From contig OZ255706.1 in NCBI GenBank assembly GCA_965277025.1, forward strand, positions 2,604,001 to 2,668,000: 64,000 nucleotides of DNA, written 5' to 3'. Below, piece by piece: positions 17,480 to 25,514 of this stretch (its first letter is position 1; each line of letters starts with the position of its first letter). The translations under genes were made by a program, and so were the position numbers. This DNA comes from Methylomarinum sp965277025. GTDB taxonomy: Bacteria > Pseudomonadota > Gammaproteobacteria > Methylococcales > Methylomonadaceae. The notes under the pieces were generated by a model. The model saw only the letters and a list, made by a program, of their open reading frames with translations, was not told the origin of the DNA and did no database searches.

Positions 17480-18585
17480 ACTGATGTTACGCGGTCTTGA
17501 ATTGTTGCAATTCAGCAAAAGCCTGCCGAATGGCCTTGATATATAATTTAGCCTTCAAAGCAAAATGATTGGTTTGGTGTTTTATTTTGAGACACTCCAG
17601 TTTAAAGACCGCCATAATGGCCATAAAAATATGATTGTTTTGTGTTGTTGGGGTACGAGTAGGCGACTTTGCCAACCCGGCATTGGATTTCAATGATTTA
17701 TGAAATTCTTCGACTTTCCAGCGTTTCTGATAGATTGCCGCAACCTTTTTACCCGTTAATGTTAAATCACTGCACACCAGATTAACGGTTGCCGTACTGC
17801 CGTCTTTGTTTGTAAAGATTCGCCGGACAATCAAGACTTCATGTGGGTAGCCTTTTAGCCAGCCGCGTACTGCTTGTTTATCCTCTAATGCAATGTCACT
17901 GACACGGGTAAATTTTCCTTGTTTCTTGTCGTCTACGCTCAACGCCACCAAACGATTATCCTTTAAAGCCCCAATGAAATGTTTGTCTTTGTCAACAATA
18001 AACTCCAGATTCTCTTTAGCCGTAAACCAGCTATCCATCAACACATAGCGAAATTGAAGCCGATTGTTCAAACACTGTTGAATCATCGCACGCATCAGCT
18101 CATTTTTGGTCACCGTAGCCATTCGTTTAACCTGCTTTGTTTTGATATCACAAAACTGAATCGGTTTTTTGACCACTTCAAAGGCTACGGGTATCGAAAC
18201 ATTGCCCGTATGATACAAGGCATTCAATAGATTGATGCCTTTGACTGACCGCCCCTGGCAATGGTCATAATGCCAACAAATGACTTCATTCTCGTCTGTC
18301 CATTGCTTCTCCTGGATGGTATCGTCAAAAATCAAACACCCTGATTCTTCTTCAATCTTCCGGACTGTTCGTTTAACCTCCAGCCAGAGGTCTTTTGATG
18401 TGTACGTCCTGGACGATAAAAAACGCGTGATACTATCATGGCTAACTTCTCCATCTAACATTGACGACAAACCCGTCGCCGTCGCATAGCTCGTATTGCT
18501 GATTAAATAGTCTGTGTACAGGTCTAATTTCTCTTTGTTCATCCTCAAATTTTATCAATTATCCGGCGTAGCGCGTAACATCAGT
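17480..18585 (-). mobile_element. IS4/IS701-superfamily element inserted before clpS
   Basis: 1106 bp with 14-bp inverted ends ACTGATGTTACGCG and CGCGTAACATCAGT, flanked by a perfect 5-bp duplication GATTA (17475-17479 and 18586-18590). One transposase gene fills it on the minus strand. Its end sequence shares GTTACGC with the IS-A/B/C ends, and both types duplicate 5 bp, so they may be distant relatives. Confidence 0.92.
17487..18548 (-). CDS. IS701-type DDE transposase
   Basis: 353 residues, intact. Catalytic residues are visible as LIFDDTIQEKQW (first Asp), YVLMDSWFTAKENLEF (second Asp) and QKRWKVEEFHKSLKSN (Glu). The N-terminal segment LDGEVSHDSITRFLSSRTYT is the DNA-binding region shared with IS-A/B/C transposases (SISHDSVNRFLNREHYT). 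The product would mobilise the IS at 17480-18585. Its stop lies inside the terminal repeat. Confidence 0.9.
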   Translation of the reverse strand: MRMNKEKLDLYTDYLISNTSYATATGLSSMLDGEVSHDSITRFLSSRTYTSKDLWLEVKRTVRKIEEESGCLIFDDTIQEKQWTDENEVICWHYDHCQGRSVKGINLLNALYHTGNVSIPVAFEVVKKPIQFCDIKTKQVKRMATVTKNELMRAMIQQCLNNRLQFRYVLMDSWFTAKENLEFIVDKDKHFIGALKDNRLVALSVDDKKQGKFTRVSDIALEDKQAVRGWLKGYPHEVLIVRRIFTNKDGSTATVNLVCSDLTLTGKKVAAIYQKRWKVEEFHKSLKSNAGLAKSPTRTPTTQNNHIFMAIMAVFKLECLKIKHQTNHFALKAKLYIKAIRQAFAELQQFKTA

Positions 18586-18783
18586 GATTAATAAAGAACT
18601 ACTAAGGATCTGCTTCTAAAATAGTGCTTTCAGCTAAAAATTTCAATCTTTACAAACATAAAAATATCAATTCTTGTAAAATAGCCATTATTATGATTCT
18701 GGCAGATTTCATATGCCAGCAAAGCAATTACTGCAACTTTTGACTGTATTCAATTGAAATCGTTCACAAACAGGGAGCAATAA

Positions 18784-19233
18784 GTGGTTTGGAAACCTCA
18801 TGTTACGGTTGCGGCTGTGATAGAACAAAATCAACAATTTCTGTTGGTGGAAGAGCAAACATCACAGGGCATTGCATTTAACCAGCCAGCGGGACATTTA
18901 GAGGCCAATGAAGATTTGATCAGCGCCATTATCCGGGAAGTACAGGAAGAAACCGCCTGGGTTTTTGAGCCGGAATTTTTGCTTGGCGTACAATTATGGC
19001 GTCGTTCCAGTGATTTTCCTACTTTTCTGCGTTTTTGTTTTACAGGCTCCGTTCATTCTCACAACAAACACCAGGCATTGGATGATGGTATTATCGATAG
19101 CCATTGGTTATCCCACGAAGAAATCAGTCAAAAAAATCTGCGCAGCCCTTTAGTTTTAGAAAGCATTGATGAATATTGCCAAGGACAGCGCTACCCTTTA
19201 TCAATGCTAAAATCATTTATCGACTTACCATGA
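18784..19233 (+). CDS. nudJ: Nudix hydrolase NudJ-like
   Basis: 149 residues from a GTG start, with GGGAGC 6 nt upstream. The Nudix box GHLEANEDLISAIIREVQEE follows the GX5EX7REUXEE consensus, but the last Gly of the box is Ala (EETAW). NudJ-type enzymes hydrolyse thiamine pyrimidine phosphates and nucleoside phosphates. The gene overlaps mnmA by 4 nt (ATGA), an arrangement also known in enterobacteria, which supports NudJ. The upstream 18591-18783 is AT-rich and includes a TTGTAAAATAGCC-like promoter area. Confidence 0.85.
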   Translation: MVWKPHVTVAAVIEQNQQFLLVEEQTSQGIAFNQPAGHLEANEDLISAIIREVQEETAWVFEPEFLLGVQLWRRSSDFPTFLRFCFTGSVHSHNKHQALDDGIIDSHWLSHEEISQKNLRSPLVLESIDEYCQGQRYPLSMLKSFIDLP

Positions 19234-20327
19234 GCAAACATATTATCGTTGGCATGTCAGGTGGCGTTGATTCGTCTGTCACTGCTTTACAATTATTGGA
19301 ACAAGACCATCAGGTTACCGGTTTATTTATGAAAAACTGGGAAGAAGATGATGGCACTGAATACTGCACCGCCATGGAAGACTTGGCCGATGCCGAGCAG
19401 GTTTGCGAGCGCCTGGGCATTCCGTTAAAAACCGTTAATTTCGCCGCCGAATATTGGGATGAAGTGTTTGAAGTGTTTTTATCCGAGTTCAAACATGGCC
19501 GCACACCCAATCCAGATATTCTGTGCAACAAGCATGTCAAATTCAAGGCGTTCCTTGACTATGCGCTGGATGACCTGAATGCCGAATACATCGCCACCGG
19601 ACACTACGTCAGAGTACGGGAAGAAAATGGCGAATACCAGCTTTTAAAAGGTCTGGATCCCGGCAAAGAGCAAAGTTATTTCCTTTATGCTTTGGGCCAG
19701 AAGGTCTTGTCGAAATCCTGGTTTCCCATTGGGCATCTCTATAAAAAAGAAATTCGTAAACTGGCTGATAAAGCCGGCTTCGCCAATGCACGCAAAAAAG
19801 ACAGCACCGGCATTTGCTTTATTGGCGAACGCAAATTTCGGGAATTTTTACAACGCTATTTACCCACCCAGCCAGGCGATATTCAAACCAACAAAGGCCA
19901 GGTGATAGGACATCATCAAGGCTTGATGTATTACACACTGGGGCAACGGCAAGGTCTTGGCATCGGCGGGGTTAAAAACGCGCCTGATGAACCCTGGTAC
20001 GTACTGGAAAAGGATTTGGACAATAATATATTGATTGTCGGTCAGGGGCATGAACACCCGATGATGATGCACAATACCCTGGAAGCCATCAAGCTGGACT
20101 GGTGTAATGATAAAATTCTGACCGAACCATTGCGTTGCGCGGCAAAAACCCGTTACCGCCAGCCGGATCAGGCTTGCCATGTGGAGCCATTGGATGATGA
20201 CCGCGTCAAGGTCGTTTTTGACCAACCTCAACGTGCCATTACGCCCGGGCAATCGGTGGTTTTTTACCAGGACGACGTATGTCTGGGCGGCGGTATTATT
20301 GAATGTCGTTACAATGCGGCTAAATAA
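19230..20327 (+). CDS. mnmA: tRNA-specific 2-thiouridylase MnmA
   Basis: 365 residues from ATG 19230, which overlaps the nudJ stop. It has the ATP-pyrophosphatase P-loop VGMSGGVDSSV, the first catalytic Cys in NPDILCNKHVKFK and the second in KDSTGICFIGERKF. MnmA puts sulfur on U34 of tRNA-Lys, -Glu and -Gln. Also visible are LKGLDPGKEQSYFLY, the tRNA-contact segment, and the C-terminal beta-barrel end QRAITPGQSVVFY. Confidence 0.97.
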   Translation: MSKHIIVGMSGGVDSSVTALQLLEQDHQVTGLFMKNWEEDDGTEYCTAMEDLADAEQVCERLGIPLKTVNFAAEYWDEVFEVFLSEFKHGRTPNPDILCNKHVKFKAFLDYALDDLNAEYIATGHYVRVREENGEYQLLKGLDPGKEQSYFLYALGQKVLSKSWFPIGHLYKKEIRKLADKAGFANARKKDSTGICFIGERKFREFLQRYLPTQPGDIQTNKGQVIGHHQGLMYYTLGQRQGLGIGGVKNAPDEPWYVLEKDLDNNILIVGQGHEHPMMMHNTLEAIKLDWCNDKILTEPLRCAAKTRYRQPDQACHVEPLDDDRVKVVFDQPQRAITPGQSVVFYQDDVCLGGGIIECRYNAAK

Positions 20328-20377
20328 TTCTTGAGTTACAGGTATTCCCCTTTTTATTTTTTTCGACAGGATTGACT

Positions 20378-21751
20378 ATGACTGATTCGCTGACTGCAAT
20401 TTCCCCTATTGATGGCCGCTATGCGGGCAAAGTTGATGCTTTACGCCCGGTGTTTAGCGAACTGGGGCTGATTCGTTATCGCGTGACCGTGGAAATCCGT
20501 TGGCTGCAAGCCCTGGCGGATCACCCACTTTTGATTGAAGTGCCCTTTTTATCCGCTTCCGCCAGCGACTATCTGAATCAGATTATCACTACATTCAGTG
20601 AACAGGATGCCGCACGCGTCAAGGAAATCGAACGCACCACCAACCATGATGTAAAAGCGGTGGAATATTTCCTTAAAGAAAAAATAGCCGGTCATGAAGA
20701 ACTGGAAAAAATAGCTGAATTCATTCATTTCGCCTGTACATCAGAAGACATCAACAACCTGTCTTACGCCTTGATGCTGAAAGATGGCCGGCAGATTTTA
20801 CTGGAACAAATGAACGAATGTATTCAGGCCATCAAGCAGGTCGCATTGGACAGCGCCGATCAACCGATGATGTCCCGGACACATGGGCAAACAGCCAGCC
20901 CGACAACTACGGGCAAAGAATTTTCCGTATTCGTCGCCCGTTTACTGCGTCAAAGAAAGCAGTTTGAGGCGGTCGAACTGCTAGGCAAAATCAACGGTGC
21001 AGTGGGCAATTACAATGCACATATGGTCGCTTATCCTGGAATTGACTGGGCTGAATTCGCCGAAAAATTTGTTTGTTCTTTAGGACTGACATTTAACCCC
21101 TACACTATCCAGATTGAACCGCATGATTATATCGCCGAATATTTTCATGCCTTATCCCGATTCAATACCATTTTGCTGGATTTTGACCGCGATGTCTGGG
21201 GATATATTTCGCTGGGATATTTCAAACAAAAAACCATTGCTGGTGAAGTGGGTTCATCCACCATGCCACACAAAGTCAATCCGATTGATTTTGAAAATTC
21301 CGAAGGCAACCTGGGGCTGGCAAACGCCCTGTTTGGCTTTTTAAGTGAGAAACTGCCCATTTCGCGTTGGCAACGTGATCTGACCGACTCGACGGTTCTG
21401 CGTAATATTGGGGTGGGCATGGCGCATACCAGCATCGCCATTCAATCGACCTTGAAAGGCATTTCCAAATTGCAGATCAATGCCGGAATAATCGAACAGG
21501 ATCTGGATGATAACTGGGAAGTTCTGGCTGAACCTGTGCAAACTGTCATGCGCCGCTATGGCATTGAAAAACCCTATGAAAAACTGAAAGAATTGACCCG
21601 TGGCCAACGCATCACGGCAGAAGGCATGAAAGCCTTCATCGAAAAACTGCCTATCCCGGAAGCCGCCAAACAATCGTTATTAAAGTTAACACCGCGCGAT
21701 TACACCGGCATGGCCTCGGAATTGGCTAGGAGGCTGTCAGATCATGGATGA
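20378..21751 (+). CDS. purB: Adenylosuccinate lyase PurB, C-terminus altered by a MITE
   Basis: 457 residues from ATG 20378 (MTDSLTAISPIDGRYAGK) with AGGA upstream. The superfamily signature GSSTMPHKVNPIDFENSEGN is near residue 292, the catalytic His in SRTHGQTASPTTTGKEF, and TTNHDVKAVEYFL is present. It cleaves SAICAR and adenylosuccinate in purine synthesis. The last seven codons (RRLSDHG) and the stop lie inside MITE-2, whose inverted end starts at 21726, so the native tail has been replaced. The enzyme is probably still active because the family C-terminus is variable. Confidence 0.95.
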   Translation: MTDSLTAISPIDGRYAGKVDALRPVFSELGLIRYRVTVEIRWLQALADHPLLIEVPFLSASASDYLNQIITTFSEQDAARVKEIERTTNHDVKAVEYFLKEKIAGHEELEKIAEFIHFACTSEDINNLSYALMLKDGRQILLEQMNECIQAIKQVALDSADQPMMSRTHGQTASPTTTGKEFSVFVARLLRQRKQFEAVELLGKINGAVGNYNAHMVAYPGIDWAEFAEKFVCSLGLTFNPYTIQIEPHDYIAEYFHALSRFNTILLDFDRDVWGYISLGYFKQKTIAGEVGSSTMPHKVNPIDFENSEGNLGLANALFGFLSEKLPISRWQRDLTDSTVLRNIGVGMAHTSIAIQSTLKGISKLQINAGIIEQDLDDNWEVLAEPVQTVMRRYGIEKPYEKLKELTRGQRITAEGMKAFIEKLPIPEAAKQSLLKLTPRDYTGMASELARRLSDHG

Positions 21752-21893
21752 TTCTACTGCGACAGCGGGAAATCGGCGTATTTTTCCGCTCTTTTTCGTT
21801 GCGTAGCACCACTATGCGCCTCAAAAGAGCAAAAAAATCCACTCGATTTCCCACTCGTCTCGTCACGAACCCCATAACCCGACAGCCTCCTGG
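21726..21893. repeat. MITE-2: 168-bp element with ~20-bp inverted ends
   Basis: CTAGGAGGCTGTCAGATCAT at 21726 pairs, with a few mismatches, with the complement of ATAACCCGACAGCCTCCTGG ending at 21893. The centre holds a second inverted arrangement around GCGTAGCACCACTATGCGCC. It overlaps the purB 3' end and stops 9 nt before the pncC start. A partial relative lies at 61515-61590. Confidence 0.75.
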
Positions 21894-21901
21894 AAAAATT
21901 G

Positions 21902-22402
21902 ATGATTGATGAGCTGACTTTAAACGCTTCCATTGAGCAATTGGCCAAAGAATTAGGCGAAAATCTGCTCAAAAAAGCATGGCTGATCGCTACCGCCGAG
22001 TCGTGCACCGGTGGTGGCATCGCCAGCGCCATCACCGAAGTTCCAGGCAGTTCCCAATGGTTTGAACGTGGGTTTGTCACCTACAGCAACGGCGCGAAAA
22101 TTAACCTGTTGGGCGTTAAAAAGCAAACCCTGCAAAAATTTGGTGCGGTAAGTTCTGAAACAGCAAAAGAAATGGCGGAAGGTTGTCTGGCTCATAGCCG
22201 GGCGGACATCGCCATTTCGGTGACAGGCATCGCAGGCCCGACGGGCGGAACGGCTGGAAAACCGGTCGGAACGGTTTTTATCGGCCTGGCGATAAAAGAC
22301 AGGCCGCCTCAAAGCATTCAGCAGTTGTTTCAAGGTAATCGCCACCAGGTCCGACAGCAGACAATCATCTGTGCCTTAGAGACAGCTATCATTCCGGCCT
22401 GA
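21902..22402 (+). CDS. pncC: Nicotinamide-nucleotide amidohydrolase PncC (CinA C-terminal domain)
   Basis: 166 residues, the stand-alone form of the CinA C-terminal domain. Signature segments are ATAESCTGGGIASAITEVPG, YSNGAKINLLGV, and DIAISVTGIAGPTGGTAGKP with PVGTVFIGLA. The enzyme turns nicotinamide mononucleotide into nicotinic acid mononucleotide in pyridine nucleotide salvage. ATG 21902 is preferred over a TTG one codon earlier. GGAAAAA upstream lies at the edge of MITE-2, so its ribosome binding site may have been rebuilt by the insertion. Confidence 0.93.
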   Translation: MIDELTLNASIEQLAKELGENLLKKAWLIATAESCTGGGIASAITEVPGSSQWFERGFVTYSNGAKINLLGVKKQTLQKFGAVSSETAKEMAEGCLAHSRADIAISVTGIAGPTGGTAGKPVGTVFIGLAIKDRPPQSIQQLFQGNRHQVRQQTIICALETAIIPA

Positions 22403-22458
22403 TTCATCAGGCTCATCCACACAGCGCCTACAGACAGATCAAAAACATTTTTATCGGC

Positions 22459-22472
22459 TTGATTTAAATCAA
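22459..22472 (+). promoter_or_regulatory. FNR-type binding site
   Basis: The 14-bp sequence TTGATTTAAATCAA is a perfect match to the FNR/ANR consensus TTGAT-N4-ATCAA. A TAAAAT -10 candidate sits at 22491-22496, so the box would be near -40, the class II activator position. It stands about 119 nt before the small gene at 22591, implying induction at low oxygen. The binding protein itself is not in the window. Confidence 0.7.
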
Positions 22473-22590
22473 AAAACAATCAATTTTCAGTAAAATTCCT
22501 TGATTTTTTATCAGGTCATCGATAATTTGAAACCCTATCACAAAATTTGTGATGGACATAACAAATTATGCTGTAAAGCAGGAGGTTATG

Positions 22591-22836
22591 ATGAACAAAA
22601 TAACACCTCATCTGATCAGAGACTTACATGCCACTTTGCCGGCTGGTACTGAATGCTATTTATGCGACCAGGTTAGAAAAGCCTTGGCCAAATATCGTGG
22701 TTCAGACAGCTGGCAAGCCATCGAAAAAAATCAGGCCGTACAATTACTGGCGAAACAGTTAGGCCGTGGATTGAAGCGTTTTTTAAAACCCGAAATTCAA
22801 CAGGAACTCAGGACTTTACTAGAAGTTACGCATTGA
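22591..22836 (+). CDS. Small unrecognised protein, C-terminus cut by IS-C
   Basis: About 81 residues from ATG 22591 (another ATG is at 22588) with a strong GGAGG. I do not recognise the family. Visible are a CYLC-type cysteine pair (GTECYLCDQVRKALAKYRG) and a basic helical stretch (VQLLAKQLGRGLKRFLKP). The last four residues (EVTH) and the stop come from the IS-C left end, so the true C-terminus is lost. The upstream FNR-like box suggests that it is switched on by oxygen limitation. Confidence 0.6.
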   Translation: MNKITPHLIRDLHATLPAGTECYLCDQVRKALAKYRGSDSWQAIEKNQAVQLLAKQLGRGLKRFLKPEIQQELRTLLEVTH

Positions 22837-23543
22837 CAGGCAATGTTAAACTATGGGTTTAAAAAATCCCAAAGTCAATGCAAGGCAAACCTTGATAAGA
22901 GAAATAACACGCCCCTCAACAGCCTGCTGTACATTACCCATGTATATTGGTTTTTTATTAAGTGAGCCGAAACAAGCTAGTTGTCGACGATTAGGAGAAG
23001 TCATGTCAATATCACATGATAGCGTAAATCGATTTCTAAATCGGGAGCATTACACTGGGCGAGATTTATACAATGAAGCCAGCGCAAGCCTGAATTTAAA
23101 GGGCGGAACCTTGAGTGTTGACGATAGTGTTCTTGATAAACCTTATAGCCAATATATGGCATTTGTCAGTTATTTTTGGTCGGGAAAACATCATAGAGCA
23201 GTCAAGGGAATCAATCTTATCACGTTGTACTACACAGACATTCAAGGAAAACACCAACCACTGAATTTCCGGGTGGTCGATAAGGCGGAAGGAAAGACAA
23301 AAAATGACTATTTTCAAGACATGCTGACCGAAGTATTAGCTTGGGGACTAGAACCTGGTTTTGTAACAGGAGATAGCTGGTACAGTTGCGTGGATAATCT
23401 TAAATTGACAAGAAATCATCAGACAGGATTATTCTTTGCAGTGGAAGGTAATCGATTAGTCTCTGTTGAAAAAGGTAAAGTGGACCCCATTGTCCAGACA
23501 AATTATTAGAGAATTTAAGATAGAACCCTCATAACAGTCAGGC

Positions 23544-24464
23544 TCAATGGCTCTGGCCCATATTTTCACCCGGCGTCTGCTTGGCAGTGCCGGCATTATA
23601 TTTATCCACGATTTTAGCGCCACCTCCCGTGGCGAATTGATAAACCCTGTCTGGCTTTTCATAGCCTAACGACTGATGCGGTCGTTCGCTGTTGTAAAAG
23701 GCAAAGTAGTCCGTCAACCCCGCTGACAGTGCTTGCAGGTTGCCGTATTGCTTCAAATAAACTTCTTCATATTTCACTGTGCGCCAGAGTCGTTCAACAA
23801 AGATATTGTCCAAGGCCCGTCCCCGGCCATCCATGCTGATGGTCACGCCATGCTGACTCAATACCCCGGTGAAGTCCGCGCTGGTGAACTGTGCGCCCTG
23901 GTCGGTATTAAATATCTCCGGTGTGCCATAGGTCTTGATGGCCTGCTCCAGACAATTTACGCAAAACGCGCTGTCCATGGTATTGGAAAGTTGCCATGCC
24001 AATACTTTTCGGCTGTACCAATCCATGATGGCCACCAGATAAACAAATCCTTGCGGCAGCCGGATATAGGTGATGTCGGTACTCCAAACCTGGTTGGGGC
24101 GTGTCACCTCGACGCCTCTTAACAGATAGGGATAGACTTTATGCTCAGGATGCGGCTTACTGGTGTTCGGGCCCGGCGCCATGCCGACCAGCCCCAGTAT
24201 GCGCATCAGCGGCTGAACACGTTTGCGGTTGACCTGATGGTTAAGGCCGCGTAAATACTTTGTCATACGGCGTGAGCCATAAAAAGGATGCCGGGTATAT
24301 TCTTCGTCGAGCAACCGCAACAGTTGCTGATCTTCAGCAGACACCGGCTGTTGTTGGCGTTTTTTCTGTTCATGGATTACTGAGCGGGTAACGTTCAATA
24401 ACTGGCATTGCCGACTTAACGCCAACTCATCTTTTTGATCCACCCAGCTTTGACGCGTGATCAT
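23544..24464 (-). CDS. IS3-family transposase OrfB (integrase core)
   Basis: 306 residues containing an HTH_21-like segment (LLDEEYTRHPFYGSRRMTKY) and the rve integrase domain with catalytic Asp (VWSTDITYIRLPQ), Asp (IFNTDQGAQFTSADF) and Glu (LDNIFVERLWRTVKYEEVY). It overlaps orfA by 4 nt and is normally made as an OrfAB fusion through a -1 frameshift. All catalytic residues are present. Confidence 0.93.
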   Translation of the reverse strand: MITRQSWVDQKDELALSRQCQLLNVTRSVIHEQKKRQQQPVSAEDQQLLRLLDEEYTRHPFYGSRRMTKYLRGLNHQVNRKRVQPLMRILGLVGMAPGPNTSKPHPEHKVYPYLLRGVEVTRPNQVWSTDITYIRLPQGFVYLVAIMDWYSRKVLAWQLSNTMDSAFCVNCLEQAIKTYGTPEIFNTDQGAQFTSADFTGVLSQHGVTISMDGRGRALDNIFVERLWRTVKYEEVYLKQYGNLQALSAGLTDYFAFYNSERPHQSLGYEKPDRVYQFATGGGAKIVDKYNAGTAKQTPGENMGQSH

Positions 24465-24775
24465 AGGCTGATCCCGGACTTTTTTTTAAGCCAATCCAGT
24501 TCCATATTCAACTGCCCGATTTTGGCGTACAGACGGTCCGGATTGTCTTGCGCCTTCACCGCTTTCGGCCCGCGTTTGCCTTCAAACAGGCTTCCCGCAT
24601 TGGCCAACAGTTCCTTTTTCCATTGGCTTACCTGAGATGGATGGACTTCATTCTCTTGAGCAATCTCATTGATCGTTTTGATGTTCTTAACCGCTTCCAG
24701 CGCGATTTTGGCCTTTTGCGCCCCGCTAAAGGTTTTCCGTTTTTTTTCGCTCATTTTTTGTACCTCTTTTTTCAA
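24461..24775 (-). CDS. IS3-family transposase OrfA
   Basis: About 97-104 residues, with the more likely start at 24754 (MSEKKRK). The N-terminal HTH is KTFSGAQKAKIALEAVK and NEIAQENEVHPSQVSQWKKE, followed by the leucine-zipper-like IGQLNMELDWLKKK. The run of eight A residues at the end of the frame is the expected site of programmed -1 frameshifting. Confidence 0.92.
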   Translation of the reverse strand: MKKEVQKMSEKKRKTFSGAQKAKIALEAVKNIKTINEIAQENEVHPSQVSQWKKELLANAGSLFEGKRGPKAVKAQDNPDRLYAKIGQLNMELDWLKKKSGISL

Positions 24776-25320
24776 TAGTCATAGTTTAAACTATTGTCCG
24801 GATTACGGGGTCCACTATAAGGTTCATGGGTTCAAGTCAGGCAATTAGAAATCCCGGAAGACGGCTTAATGGTTTGGCTCAAAAATTTTGGGTATGTGAA
24901 ATTATTTCGGACGACCTTGAAAGAACAAGTTCGCCATTACATAAGTTCACTACCTGATGAAGAAAAAACCGCTGTTTTTGACAAGAAAGCATTTACCGAA
25001 CAACATGATAGGCATTGGCAGATTGAGCAATATCATCGGGCAATAAAGCAGGTGTGTAATATTGAGCGGTTCCAGGTTCGCAATAAAAGAGCAATAAATA
25101 ATCATATTTTTTCTGCAATTTGTGGCTTTGTTCAATTACAAAAATTGAGCTTTGCAGACGTGATTAATAATTGCTATAGCGTACAGCGGAATTTATTCAA
25201 CGATGTTATGGCTTCGTTTATCGACACCTTTATGCCAAATATGAATCATTTAAACCCAAAATTTCGATCTGTTGTCAATGCGTAACTTCTATTTACAATC
25301 AAATGAACAGTAAGCTTCAC

Positions 25321-25350
25321 AGGGTTCTCACGGTTCTTCGTGAGAACCCT
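25321..25350. terminator. Perfect 12-bp stem hairpin
   Basis: AGGGTTCTCACG and CGTGAGAACCCT enclose a GTTCTT loop. There is no U-tract on either side. It could end transcription from the IS side or stabilise mRNA ends. It directly abuts MITE-1 copy C, the last element before the mer operon's 3' end. Confidence 0.6.
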
Positions 25351-25507
25351 AGGGAAACGCTGAACAAATCATCCATGATTTGTCAGCGCCCGCAAAACGG
25401 AAATGCGATTTCCGTTTTGCTTACAAAATCAATAACTTATAGCTATCGATTTTGACGACACATCCCTGTGTCCAAAGGAAGCACTGATTTAACCAGCGCT
25501 TCCCTAG
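25351..25507. repeat. MITE-1 family palindromic repeat, copy C
   Basis: A full copy, AGGGAAACGCTGA at the left and CAGCGCTTCCCT at the right, flanked by TA. The interior is nearly identical to copy B (ACAAATCATCCATGATTTGT and GGAAATGCGATTTCC hairpins, CATCCCTGTG). It lies just after the merA stop codon (merA reads leftward). Confidence 0.85.
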
Positions 25508-25514
25508 CAGCTCA

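Larger units (their letters stand above)
23476..24819 (-). mobile_element. IS3-family element, copy 2 (intact)
   Basis: 1344 bp, inverted relative to copy 1, ends TAAAGTGGACCCC and GGGGTCCACTATA, with a 3-bp AGG target duplication. It encodes intact orfA and orfB with an A8 slippery tract between them and is the likely source of movement for this family here. Confidence 0.93.
22940..25285 (+). pseudogene. IS-C transposase, split by IS3
   Basis: The reading frame from ATG 22940 (MYIGFLLSEPKQASCRR) to 23475, joined to 24823-25285, would restore a ~332-residue DDE transposase identical in plan to the IS-A/B proteins. The insertion falls after SVEKG, about two thirds of the way through and before the catalytic Glu, so no active protein is expected. 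Confidence 0.9.
22820..25291 (+). mobile_element. IS-C: third copy of the IS-A/B element, interrupted by an inverted IS3
   Basis: Ends TAGAAGTTACGC (22820) and GCGTAACTTCTA (25291) are flanked by a perfect 5-bp duplication TTTAC (22815-22819, 25292-25296). This fixes the family's end and duplication length. The interior is split by IS3 copy 2 at 23476-24819, which has a 3-bp AGG duplication (23473-23475, 24820-24822). Confidence 0.93.
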
